45,201 nt of DNA from CAZPUI01 sp964415525 (GTDB taxonomy: Bacteria > Acidobacteriota > Holophagae > Holophagales > Holophagaceae). The notes below the pieces were generated by a model that made no database searches, was not told the DNA's origin, and saw only the letters and a list, made by a program, of their open reading frames with translations. Below, piece after piece: positions 34,301-42,589 of the stretch (positions are counted from its first letter, which is position 1; the number at the start of each line of letters is the position of its first letter). Made by a program: the position numbers and the translations under genes. The DNA lies in the NCBI GenBank assembly GCA_964415525.1, contig CAYQAS010000021.1, forward strand, positions 1 through 45,201, given 5' to 3'.

Positions 34301-36531
34301 ATCTGAAGGAGGTGATGGCGGACCTGGGTGGGCGGGGCTTCGACCTCTGCCTGCACAGCGTCTACTCCCGCGAGCCGATCGGCGATGGCCTGGCTTCGGC
34401 CTCCGGCGCCCCCCGCCGCATCGCCCACTACGGCGACGACCACAACCGCAGGCCGGAGGATCGGCCCCTGCTGGACCGGGTCTACACCGAGCTGGTGGAT
34501 CCCGGGGAGGGCTGGGACCTGGAGCTCTGTCGCCACGAGGCCTTCCTCGCGCACCTCGGCATCACCGCATCGGGTCTGCAGCCCGTGGTGTGGACGACCG
34601 CGAAGGATGCCGAGCGGGTGGATGAACTGCTAGACGATGCGGGAATCGCGGGGTGCACCCTGATCGGCCTCTTCCCCGGCGCCCAGCACGGCACGCGGGT
34701 CTACGGGCACTATGCCGAGGCCCTGGCCCCCCTGCTCCGGGAACATCCGGACTGGGTCGTGGTGGGGCTCGGCAGCGCGGAGGAGGAGGGGCTGGTCGCG
34801 GGGACCCTGGAGGCACTCGAAGGCCGGACCGTGAATTTCTGCGGACGGCTGAAGCTGCGTCAGTCCGCGGAACTTCTGCGGCGCTGCAAGGCGGCGGTGG
34901 GCGCGGAGACCGGTCTGGCCCACATGGCCTGCGCCGTGGGCACGCCCCACGCCGTGGTGCTTGGCGGCGGACACTTCGGGCGCTTCATGCCGTACTCGCC
35001 GTTCACCACCTGCGCGGTCCTGCCGGTGGACTGCCTCTGCTGCGACTGGAAGTGCAAGCATGCCCGTCCCCACTGCGTGAAGGATCTCGCGCCTGAGGTG
35101 CTGACGGAGGCCCTGCAACGGGCCCTGGAGCCCCTCGGGGACCGTCCCCGGGTGGTGGCCCAGGGCGGCTGGAACCTGCCTCCCGGCGGCCCGGCCTGTC
35201 TGGATCTTGCGGCGCACCTGGAACCTTCCAGGGTCGATCTGCAGACCCTGCCCTGGACGCCGGTGGCTTCCTGCGTGCCGGGGCCCCGGGCCGCTCAGGT
35301 GGCGGTGGTGACCTTCCCGCACCGCCCGCTTCCCGGCAACACCGGCGCCAAAACGCGCTTCCTGTCGCAGCTGTCCATGCTTCGGGACCTGGGTTATCGG
35401 ACCCATCTCCTCGCGTCATCCTTCTTCTCGGACCAGCCCTGGGACTCCGATGCCATCCGGCAGCTCTATGAGGGCTACGGCGCCCTGACCCATCTCCACG
35501 TGGGCAGCCAGGCCGATTGGGTGTGGAACAACGTCCAGGGCGCCCGCGGCCTGCCCATGGACCTGGAGAAACAGCTGGTTCCGGGGTACGTTGCCGCGTT
35601 CCGGCGGCTCCTGGAGCAGCATCCTCCGGACCTCTTGCTGGTGAACTATGTGGAGTGGAGCGGACTCCTGGATGCGCCCGAATTCGGGCCGGATGTCCTG
35701 CGGGTCCAGGAGAACCACGACCTCAACACCCTCAATACGCCCCTTCAAAAGCAACTCTTCGAGGCCCTGGGCGGGGCGCCCCATGCCCTTCTCACCGCCC
35801 GTCGGGAGGCGCTGGAACTGGGATTTCCCCCGCGACCCGACCCCGCGACCCTTCCGGGTTTCCGGGAGGAGATGGCAGCCCTGGACCGCTTCGATGTGGT
35901 GCTGGCCATCAGCCCTGTGGAGGCGGACCTCATGCGGCAGTTCACCTCGCACCCGGAGGTGCTAGCCCTGTCCATGTCCTTCGAGGCCAAGGGTGCAGAG
36001 GGCAACACCCATCAGGGCCAGCCGGTCTTCCTGGCCAGCCCGAACTTCTTCAATGTCCAGGCCTACCTGCACACTGCCGCGAAGCTGGCGCCCCACTTCC
36101 CTGCAGGCATGGAACTGCAGGTGATCGGCGGTCTCGGCAAGTACGTGCAGGCCTATCCGGGGCTCCAGTTGCGGGGCTACGTCGATGTTTTGGAGGGGGC
36201 CTATCGGCAGGCGCCCTTCGCCGTCTGCCCCCTGCTCACGGGCACCGGACAGCAGGTGAAGATCCTTGAGGCCATGGCCTACGGTGTGCCCGTGGTCGCC
36301 TACCAAGGCATCGCCCGCAGCAGCCCCATCGTCGACGGCGAGAACGGCCTTCTGGCGGATTCGCCTGAGGCGTTCCTGCGCCACGTCCATACCCTCTGGC
36401 GGGACCGCGCCCTCTGCCGCCGACTCGGAAGGGCCGCAGCGGAGACGGTTCGCACCGTCTGCAGCTATGACCGGGGCCTGGAGGTGCTGGACGCCACCTT
36501 CACCCGTGCGACCCGGAGTGTGAACGTATGA
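31348..36531 (+). CDS. 1727-residue five-domain glycan enzyme (pyruvyl transferase-like, FkbM, GT2-like, GT9, GT4)
   Basis: A very large fused protein. Domains in order: (1) residues 1-345, polysaccharide pyruvyl transferase-like (ILISGTHLWNPGDDFVRNGVIRVL, VVTTRLHAALYANGHGIPGLIL); (2) about 365-590, FkbM-type methyltransferase (KVLDVGAHHGKYTRLLAHLVG at 386-406, YLKLDVEGAELDALRGA); (3) about 605-890, GT2-like with an acidic VDADELW at 717; (4) about 917-1270, GT9 heptosyltransferase-like (IRPDAIGDNLLAMSMLGPI, GAETGLAHMACAVGTP), with a four-Cys motif C-x2-C-x3-C-x6-C at 1230-1244; (5) about 1315-1720, GT4-like (LTGTGQQVKILEAMAYGVPVVAYQGI). No signal peptide or membrane helix is visible, so it is cytoplasmic. 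It overlaps the next gene by ATGA. The acceptor may be a lipid-linked glycan, but that is inference. Confidence 0.85.
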   Translation: MYEGLLQSRTILISGTHLWNPGDDFVRNGVIRVLREALPEYSLNFLFYDFNPEEVRPVHAPRSDNRIAPCDLPGLAGAIDAVVIAGLSAGSEIEPLMQGILAAGLEDRVFMIGAGYENDYAAAWMEREPAATLFRKARVITGRTAKHPAWMDRQGIRYQHLNCPAILSVPAVRSVAPFQKIERVLFSIQLPQDLGVPNQATGRPMFELACGALLALRERYDVAVLAHHKSEYAAFATGMAPEGVPVLFSSFEEHLEALYPSFDLVVTTRLHAALYANGHGIPGLILNDTDRHTHCLHGFTHTWWARDAVSFAERLQALAAMDLAEVALELQAFKAQLLAAYVQTLREPLLEVMDRAKPARIDRVDDFSFDSELKEQQLVRRLVKPGMKVLDVGAHHGKYTRLLAHLVGPTGRVVAFEPTPASAEVLESRIRLAGFTQVELRREAVFSEPGFVELHEFPQTYSSWNSLGVPAMPDPQDSRRIVPVVATRQVRANSLDAYCRGAGLEQVDYLKLDVEGAELDALRGAQHLLRTGGIRYLQFEISQKPLEGMGRKAKDVFDYLATFGYEVHAITPEGEVGPRLGDSDAFYDNYIAFRTPRTPAVLPVHFFTIVLNGMPFLRHHIEMLKQLPFEWHWHVVEGVAALKHDTAWSLSRGGFVSDETHLMGLSLDGTSEYLDALVWEFPDQVTVYRKPRGRFWDGKLEMVNAPIPNIPDGALLWQVDADELWTPEQAIRLRELFLGEPDRTAAYFWCHFFVAPELVIGSRHTYGNQGDIEWLRVFRFPQGARWSAHEPPVLKDARGQELATIHPFRHEETEAHGLVFQHFAYADPSQLAFKETYYGYAGAREAWARLKACTAFPARLKDYFPWVEDEATVVTVASQGITPLAHQNAAGEWTFGEVGTDPEPAIEPFAERPVDDPQHILWIRPDAIGDNLLAMSMLGPIREKYPEAKISVVCQPQVSELYEACPLVDDVLTVDKGRALRDSDYLKEVMADLGGRGFDLCLHSVYSREPIGDGLASASGAPRRIAHYGDDHNRRPEDRPLLDRVYTELVDPGEGWDLELCRHEAFLAHLGITASGLQPVVWTTAKDAERVDELLDDAGIAGCTLIGLFPGAQHGTRVYGHYAEALAPLLREHPDWVVVGLGSAEEEGLVAGTLEALEGRTVNFCGRLKLRQSAELLRRCKAAVGAETGLAHMACAVGTPHAVVLGGGHFGRFMPYSPFTTCAVLPVDCLCCDWKCKHARPHCVKDLAPEVLTEALQRALEPLGDRPRVVAQGGWNLPPGGPACLDLAAHLEPSRVDLQTLPWTPVASCVPGPRAAQVAVVTFPHRPLPGNTGAKTRFLSQLSMLRDLGYRTHLLASSFFSDQPWDSDAIRQLYEGYGALTHLHVGSQADWVWNNVQGARGLPMDLEKQLVPGYVAAFRRLLEQHPPDLLLVNYVEWSGLLDAPEFGPDVLRVQENHDLNTLNTPLQKQLFEALGGAPHALLTARREALELGFPPRPDPATLPGFREEMAALDRFDVVLAISPVEADLMRQFTSHPEVLALSMSFEAKGAEGNTHQGQPVFLASPNFFNVQAYLHTAAKLAPHFPAGMELQVIGGLGKYVQAYPGLQLRGYVDVLEGAYRQAPFAVCPLLTGTGQQVKILEAMAYGVPVVAYQGIARSSPIVDGENGLLADSPEAFLRHVHTLWRDRALCRRLGRAAAETVRTVCSYDRGLEVLDATFTRATRSVNV

Positions 36532-39497
36532 CGACCCGTTCTCCCATGCTCCCGCCCACGACGCTGGAGGCCGGCAGCTCCACCGACCTGATGGGGCTCA
36601 CGCCCCGGTGCATTTTGCTGATCGTGGGCGACGCCCTGGATGAGGCGGTGCTCGCCTCCAGCCTGGTGGAGCCGCTGCAACGGCACTGGCCGGAGGCCTC
36701 CCTCTGGATCCTGACGGCTGATGAGGCCGTGGACTGGTTCCGCGCCGCGCCGGGTCTGGCAGGCGTCCTGGCCTTCCAGCGGGACATGCCCGGCACCTCC
36801 TGGGCGCCGGTGGGGCCGGTCATCCAGGCCATTCAGAGGGAGGTCCGGCCCGACCTCACCCTGGTGGCCCCCGTGAGTCGGGACCTGCTCGTGGATACCT
36901 TCGCCCTGGCCTCCCAGGCGCCGGTGCGCCTCGGTCACCACGGGGATCTGCGACACGCCTCGCAGGAGGAAAGGGATCAGGCCTCCGCCTTCTACACCCA
37001 CCTCCTGCTGCCCTCGAAGGAGGGCACGGAACTGGACGATCACGGGGCCATGCTCGACGTGCTGGGCGTTCCCCACGGTGAGCCGATGCCTCAGGCCTGG
37101 ATCACCCAGGCCCATCGCGATGCCGCGCAATGGGCCCTGGCGGCTCGGGATGTCCAGGCGGGCGGCTTTCTGGCCGTGGGTGTCGGTGCGGAGGAGACGT
37201 GGCGGCGCCATCCCCGGTTGGGGTCGGCGATCCGGCGGGTGCTCGAGGTTCAGCCCGATCTGCGGGTGGTCCTCCTCGGGGGCCGTCGGGAGGAGGATCT
37301 CGCAGCCCAGCTGTGCAGGGAGCTTCCGACTTCCGTGGTGAATCTGTGCGGCCGCTTGACCGCCCCGGAACGGGCCGCGGCGGTGGCCCAGGCCCGCCTG
37401 CTTCTGGCGGCGGAATCCGGACTGGTGCACCTCGCCGCGGCGGTGGGCACGCCCCAGGTGGTGGTGCTGGGAGGCGGCTGTTTCGGCCGCTTCCTCCCCT
37501 ACGCTCCCGGCACCCACTGTGTGGTGCATCCGCTGGTCTGTTTCGGTTGCGGGGGGCGTTGCACCGAAGACCGGCCCCACTGTGTCGAGGATCTGGATCC
37601 GGCGGTGATCGCCGAGGCCGTGCTTCACACCCTGGACGCAGACGAAGTCCCCACTCTTCCCAGCCTGTTGGCCCAGCGCCTTCCGGAGGATGCCGTTGGA
37701 CCGGATCCGCTGGATTTGGCGCCGCTCCTCGATCCCACGCGCGTGGTGCTGGCCACGCGGGAAGGCGTCCCGCCGGAGGTCGGCGTGGACTTCACGCTGG
37801 TGGTGACGTCCATGGCGCGGCCCGAGTTGCTGGATGCCATGCTGCGCACGATCCCAGCGGCCCTGGCCGGGGCGAGTTGGGAGCTGATCGGCATCCATCC
37901 CAGGCACGACACCGCCACCGGCGAGGTGTTCCGTCGCCATGGTGCGGTTCACATCCTTCACGACGAGGATTTCCCCGCTCCGGCGGGGGGATTCAGCTGG
38001 TCGACGCTGATGAACGCGGGCTTCGCCCGGGCTCGGGGGCGCTGGGTGATGTACGGCAGCGATGACCTGAGCTTCGAGTCCGAGGCCATCGCCCGGGCCA
38101 TGGCCTTCGGGGACGTGGTGGGACCGGAGGTGGGAGGCATCGCCCTGGCGGAGCACAATTCCCACCGTCAGAACTGCCCGGAGTGGTTCGTGCCTTTCGG
38201 GTATGGAAGGCAGCCGATGATCAACTTCGGCGTGGTTCGGCGGGAGGTATTCCGCAAGGTCGGCGGCTTCCACGTGGGGTTCCATTTCTACGCCGCGGAC
38301 TTCGATCTCTGCCTGCGGATTCTGGCGGCGGGATGGAAGATCCTCCCGCTCTGGGACGGGCGGGTCCGCCACCATCAGGTGTTGGCGGATGACTCCCACG
38401 CCGCCCACGAGGGTCGGCACGACGCGGATCGGGACCTGCTCCTTGCGCGCGCGGACCTGCATCCTCCGAGCCGGTGGCCGGACGGGCGTTTTGAATACTC
38501 GGACCTCGATCTGCAGCAGTCCCGGGATCTGGGGCTGCAGGCTGCGGAGACGTGCGTGGAGGGGCGCTCCCTGGAGCCGCTGGAGGCTTGGCTGGGGCGG
38601 TGGCAGCGGCGCCTGCCCGGTTTTGGCTTCCTGTCCCTGGTCGCGGGGAAGGTTCATGAAGCGCGGGGTATCTCGGCTGAGGCCGCCTTGGCCCAGGCGG
38701 CGCGTCTGGGATGGCGGGGGCCACTGCGTTCGTCCGCAGCCGAGGACCCCTCCCAGGCTGCCCGCACCACCGTCTTCTGTGCGGTCTGGCACAAGGATCC
38801 CGAGCGGTTCGAACGGTTGAAGGGGCATCAGGCCTGTCTGGATGCCCAGCTGATCCCGGTGGAGCGGGTCTATGTATTTGATGGGGGGGACTCGCCACCG
38901 ACTTGGCTCAAGGGCCGCGTGGTCACGGTTCCCGAACCCCTGTCGATCTATGAGGCCTGGGCGCAAGGCTTGGCGGTGGTGGCGACGCCCTATGTCCTGA
39001 ACCTCAACCTGGACGATCGCCTCAATCCCGATGCCGTGGCCGTATTTGAAAAGGTGTTGGATGGCGGTGCGGACCTGGTGGGGGGGGACTGGCGGATCTG
39101 CTTCTCCCAGGCGGAGACGGATGCGGTGGGACGCAGTGAACCTGCCGTGGAGATCCCTTTCGCGCCCGCATGGCCCCCCCTGCCTGGCCGGACCGTGCGG
39201 CTCGGCAGTGGCACGGGAGAACGGGGAACCCTGGGGCCCGCCTGCGCCTGGCGGATGTCGCTGCATGCCGAGATCGGGCCCTATCCCAGCCGATTCGGGG
39301 ATGGCAGTCCGATTCGGGTCATCGGGGATTCCCTGTGGTGGCGCCGGCTCCTGGAGGGCGGGAGGGAGGTTCGACGGGTCCCGGTGGTCCTCGGGCGCTA
39401 CCACAGCCATCCTTCGGATCAGGCGGAGTTCCGAAACCCGGCCGAAGCCGAGGAGGCCCGCCTGCGGGTCCACGGCATCCAGAGCGCAGCGGTCTAG
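36528..39497 (+). CDS. 989-residue three-domain glycosyltransferase (GT9, GT2, GT2)
   Basis: A second large fused enzyme. Residues 28-375 are GT9-like (LLLAAESGLVHLAAAVGTPQVVVLGGGCFGRFLPYAP) with the same C-x2-C-x3-C-x6-C motif (338-352, CFGCGGRCTEDRPHC). It is clearly related to the GT9 of the preceding protein: both share VVLGGG-x-FGRF-x-PY. Residues 418-660 are a GT-A (GT2) domain (VVTSMARPELLDAML, acidic VMYGSDDLSFE near 506, FYAADFDLCLRILAAGW). Residues 745-989 are another GT-A-like domain (TTVFCAVWHKDPERF, LNLNLDDRLNPDAVAVFEK near 823). It begins inside the stop of the previous gene and is translationally coupled to it. No membrane segment is seen. A surface polymer or flagellin glycan could be the product; not proven. 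Confidence 0.85.
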   Translation: MTTRSPMLPPTTLEAGSSTDLMGLTPRCILLIVGDALDEAVLASSLVEPLQRHWPEASLWILTADEAVDWFRAAPGLAGVLAFQRDMPGTSWAPVGPVIQAIQREVRPDLTLVAPVSRDLLVDTFALASQAPVRLGHHGDLRHASQEERDQASAFYTHLLLPSKEGTELDDHGAMLDVLGVPHGEPMPQAWITQAHRDAAQWALAARDVQAGGFLAVGVGAEETWRRHPRLGSAIRRVLEVQPDLRVVLLGGRREEDLAAQLCRELPTSVVNLCGRLTAPERAAAVAQARLLLAAESGLVHLAAAVGTPQVVVLGGGCFGRFLPYAPGTHCVVHPLVCFGCGGRCTEDRPHCVEDLDPAVIAEAVLHTLDADEVPTLPSLLAQRLPEDAVGPDPLDLAPLLDPTRVVLATREGVPPEVGVDFTLVVTSMARPELLDAMLRTIPAALAGASWELIGIHPRHDTATGEVFRRHGAVHILHDEDFPAPAGGFSWSTLMNAGFARARGRWVMYGSDDLSFESEAIARAMAFGDVVGPEVGGIALAEHNSHRQNCPEWFVPFGYGRQPMINFGVVRREVFRKVGGFHVGFHFYAADFDLCLRILAAGWKILPLWDGRVRHHQVLADDSHAAHEGRHDADRDLLLARADLHPPSRWPDGRFEYSDLDLQQSRDLGLQAAETCVEGRSLEPLEAWLGRWQRRLPGFGFLSLVAGKVHEARGISAEAALAQAARLGWRGPLRSSAAEDPSQAARTTVFCAVWHKDPERFERLKGHQACLDAQLIPVERVYVFDGGDSPPTWLKGRVVTVPEPLSIYEAWAQGLAVVATPYVLNLNLDDRLNPDAVAVFEKVLDGGADLVGGDWRICFSQAETDAVGRSEPAVEIPFAPAWPPLPGRTVRLGSGTGERGTLGPACAWRMSLHAEIGPYPSRFGDGSPIRVIGDSLWWRRLLEGGREVRRVPVVLGRYHSHPSDQAEFRNPAEAEEARLRVHGIQSAAV

Positions 39498-39560
39498 CCT
39501 GCGATTACCGCTTCCCTCACTCCAGCTCCCGCGAATTCCGGGATGCCTCGCAACCTGCCG

Positions 39561-42539
39561 TCAGCCGACGGGCGTCGGGAATCGGGATCGGTGTCGATGC
39601 CGCTCCCCGGGAAGGTCCACCCCGAGCCGCTTGAGGGCGGCATACAGGGCGACTCGGGTGAGGCCCAGGTCCTGAGAGGCTTCGCTGACGTTCCAGGCGT
39701 GCCGATTCAAGGTGGCGAGAAGCAGGTTCCGCTGGAAGGTGGCCGTGGCCGATTCCCACGTGCCGCTCAAGGGCTCCACCGCGTCCAATTCCGGGAAGTG
39801 CTCGGGTCCCAGGGTACGAGGACCGCATCGGAGGATGGCGCGTTCCAGGGCGTGACGGAGCTGCCTGAAGTTGCCGGGCCAAGGCGCGCGGCCGAGGGCC
39901 TCCGCCAGTTGGGGGGCATAAGCGGGAGGAAGCCTGCGGAGCGACCGGGAGGCTTCCGCCAACATCCGCGGCAGGAGCCTGGGCAGCTCGTGCCGCCGTT
40001 CGGTAAGGCTGGGCATGCTGAGCACGGCCCCCTGAAGGCGGTAGAGCAGATCGTGACGAAAGGCGCCCGTGGCCACCAACTGGTCCAGGCCCTTGTGGGT
40101 GGCGGCGAGGAACCGGACGTCCACGCGCTGGGTGCGCTCGCTCCCGACCCGGCGGACTTCGTGCTCCTGCAGCACACGCAGGAACATGGATTGGATGCGC
40201 GGGCTCATGTCCGCCACTTCATCGAGCAGCAGGGTTCCCCCCTCCGCCATTTCGATGGCGCCCTTGCGGTCCCGGTCGGCTCCGGTGAAGGCGCCTTTCA
40301 CGTGCCCGAATAACTCGGATTCGAGCAATCCCTCCGCGAAGGCCGAACAGTTCACGGCCACGAGATGCCCTGTGCGCCCCGACCAGCCATGGATTTCCCG
40401 GGCCATGAGTTCCTTGCCCGTCCCGCTGGGACCCAGGATGAGCACCGGCAGGGTGGTGGGTGCCACGCGGGCGGCTTCCTGGAGGATGGTGGCCATGGGT
40501 TCGGAACCATCGCAGGGGAAGTGATCCCCCTCAGGCAGTGCCTTTACCTCCAGGGCTGGACGCATGGCGGCCAACCATGGGGCGAGAAGATGGAGACCCA
40601 GGTCATTTGGGAGGGCGGATTCGATCGGAGCACAGGTGAGGAAGCGGCCCACAGGCCCGCCCTCCCAGTGAATGGATTCGCCCCACCACACGGAGCCGCC
40701 GATCTGAACGGGTTGGACGTGCCCCGCATCCTGCAGGCGGCCGAGCAGTCCCTCGGGCGGAGGGGTGGGCGGGCCCAGAAGGCGATCTCCCACCAGGATC
40801 CAGGTCCGGTGTTCAGTCCGGTTGAGCCACTCGTGGATGGCAATTTCTGGATCTCTTGGCTTCGGAGTGGCCTCACTGGGCCACAGGGCTCGGAGACGAG
40901 CACGTCGGCTTTCGCTGCAGCTCCGGTCAGCGATGGCCTGAAGGGCCAGCAGACGCTGTGGCGTGCGGTCCTTGGGCCGGTGCTCCAGAACCAGGATGGC
41001 CACATCCACCCGGACGAGCTGATTGGGGAGGGCATCCAGGGATGGCCAAAGATCGGGAGCAGCAGGCAAACCCCGTCGGGCCTTTACGGCTTCCCACATT
41101 AGCCGACACTCTTCACCAAAGGAGTCGAAGGATGGAGATGTGATGATATTTAGATAGGCTCTATAAAGTGATTCAGTGTTGCCTTTTGGGATGTGGCGAA
41201 GAGCCTCCAGTGGTGCTCCTTTTCGGTCAAGGAAAATGCCTAAATCGCCTTGTAGAATATGGATCTGAATCAGATTCTTGTATTTTTTGGCGAGGGATTC
41301 AGTTAGGTTCAATGCCTTTTCCGTATCCCCAAGCACCGCTGTCATCCACGCATCCTCATACTCCGCCTGCGGGCTCGCCGCCTTTCCTTTGAGGCGGCCC
41401 CAATACCTCATGGCTTCCGTATCTGCCCATGTGACGGCGCTGGTCCATGCGTTTGCGGCGGCGCGTTGGGCCCAGGATCGGCTTTGGAGTCGGGTGAAGT
41501 GATGGTGGGCCCAACCGAAGGCGCGCAGTGCGCTCTCCACCTGACTTTGGCGATAGCACCGGAACCCTTCTGCCATCCAGTGGAAGGGATCTGCGCAGGC
41601 ATGAGCTGAGATGCCCCAGTCGGGGTATCCGTCGGTCGGTGGTGGCAGCTCCGTGGTCCATCGAGCGCGGATGCGGTCCAGGGTTGGATCTCCCGAGAGG
41701 GGAGGCACTTCGGAAACCGCCAGGGCTTGGGCATCGGCCGAAAGGGCCTCTGACCATCCTTCTGGGATGCCTTCCTCGGGGGCGCTGCCGCGAAGGATGA
41801 TCTGGATGGCGCGGCTCGGCTTGCCGCCCAGGGCCAGTGTCTTTGGGGTGAGGGGGGCGAGCCCCTCCGCCGAAGCACCCCAGCCTCGGGCCCATGCACG
41901 TATGCGGGGGTCGACCATCCATTGGCCATTCGGGAGAGTCAACGCGCCATCGAGAGATGGGCCGGTTCCCACGAGCGGCTCGAGGGCGTGGAGGTCCATG
42001 TCCCGAATGAGGGCAAATGCGTCGGATGAAGAGACTCCAAGAGCGGGGAGCAGCCTTCCCGTGACATCCAGGTTTCCCAACAGGCATTCCCACCAGCCCG
42101 GAGGCAGGTCGTGGAGGGGGCTCGGGATCAGAAGGGCAAGGTACGGCGGCAGATGTAGCCGTCCTGCTTGGTCTACCGCCCCGAGGAGCTGGATCCACTC
42201 AAGTCTTTCCTCCCTGGAGAGCAGGACCGACCCGAGCGCCATCCAGGGCTCCCCGTCCCCTTCCAGCAGTCGGTTCCAGGCCCAGGTCCTGACGGGGTCC
42301 TCGTGGGTTGGGCGGGACCGCGCGGGGATGCGGGAAGAACCGTGTCGCAGCAGGCTGATCCAGTCGGGGTCTGGGGTGGAACCAAAAGCCTCGATGGTGC
42401 CCTCCAGCCAGGGGCCGCGCGGGGCCTTGGCCAGCCAGAGCGCCCTTGGCCACTTCCCTTCGTGGCCACCAAGGATCCATGCCTGAGAGAGGGCCGCGAG
42501 GGCCCAGCGGGGATCTCCCCACCGGCGCCCGCGTCCCAA
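39561..42539 (-). CDS. Sigma-54-dependent activator with large unknown N-terminal region
   Basis: This protein activates transcription by sigma-54 RNA polymerase. At about residues 670-905 lies the AAA+ domain, with Walker A GPSGTGKE, the GAFTGA loop that contacts sigma-54, Walker B GTLLLDEV, and an arginine-finger region (FRHDLLYRL). A Fis-type helix-turn-helix (about 950-985, RNLLLATLNRHAWNVSEASQDLGLTRVALYAALKRLGVDL) follows. The first 650 residues have no receiver, GAF or PAS domain that I can see; the middle looks like helical TPR-type repeats (WMAEGFRCYRQSQVESALRAFGWAHHHF). The start is uncertain: no ATG or GTG lies nearby, so TTG 42539, 50 bases after the aroA stop, is used. An ATG at 42815 would overlap aroA by 226 bases. 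Confidence 0.8.
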   Translation of the reverse strand: MGRGRRWGDPRWALAALSQAWILGGHEGKWPRALWLAKAPRGPWLEGTIEAFGSTPDPDWISLLRHGSSRIPARSRPTHEDPVRTWAWNRLLEGDGEPWMALGSVLLSREERLEWIQLLGAVDQAGRLHLPPYLALLIPSPLHDLPPGWWECLLGNLDVTGRLLPALGVSSSDAFALIRDMDLHALEPLVGTGPSLDGALTLPNGQWMVDPRIRAWARGWGASAEGLAPLTPKTLALGGKPSRAIQIILRGSAPEEGIPEGWSEALSADAQALAVSEVPPLSGDPTLDRIRARWTTELPPPTDGYPDWGISAHACADPFHWMAEGFRCYRQSQVESALRAFGWAHHHFTRLQSRSWAQRAAANAWTSAVTWADTEAMRYWGRLKGKAASPQAEYEDAWMTAVLGDTEKALNLTESLAKKYKNLIQIHILQGDLGIFLDRKGAPLEALRHIPKGNTESLYRAYLNIITSPSFDSFGEECRLMWEAVKARRGLPAAPDLWPSLDALPNQLVRVDVAILVLEHRPKDRTPQRLLALQAIADRSCSESRRARLRALWPSEATPKPRDPEIAIHEWLNRTEHRTWILVGDRLLGPPTPPPEGLLGRLQDAGHVQPVQIGGSVWWGESIHWEGGPVGRFLTCAPIESALPNDLGLHLLAPWLAAMRPALEVKALPEGDHFPCDGSEPMATILQEAARVAPTTLPVLILGPSGTGKELMAREIHGWSGRTGHLVAVNCSAFAEGLLESELFGHVKGAFTGADRDRKGAIEMAEGGTLLLDEVADMSPRIQSMFLRVLQEHEVRRVGSERTQRVDVRFLAATHKGLDQLVATGAFRHDLLYRLQGAVLSMPSLTERRHELPRLLPRMLAEASRSLRRLPPAYAPQLAEALGRAPWPGNFRQLRHALERAILRCGPRTLGPEHFPELDAVEPLSGTWESATATFQRNLLLATLNRHAWNVSEASQDLGLTRVALYAALKRLGVDLPGERHRHRSRFPTPVG

Positions 42540-42589
42540 TGGTCGGGGTGTCTGCCAGGAATTCAGCCAGGCGGCTCGGAGCGGAGGCG

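Noticed and set aside
36465..39473. Open frame of 1002 codons opposite the 989-residue glycosyltransferase
   Set aside because: It is a shadow of GC-rich codons of the real gene. Composition is arginine, glycine and proline rich, with no domain and no ribosome binding site.
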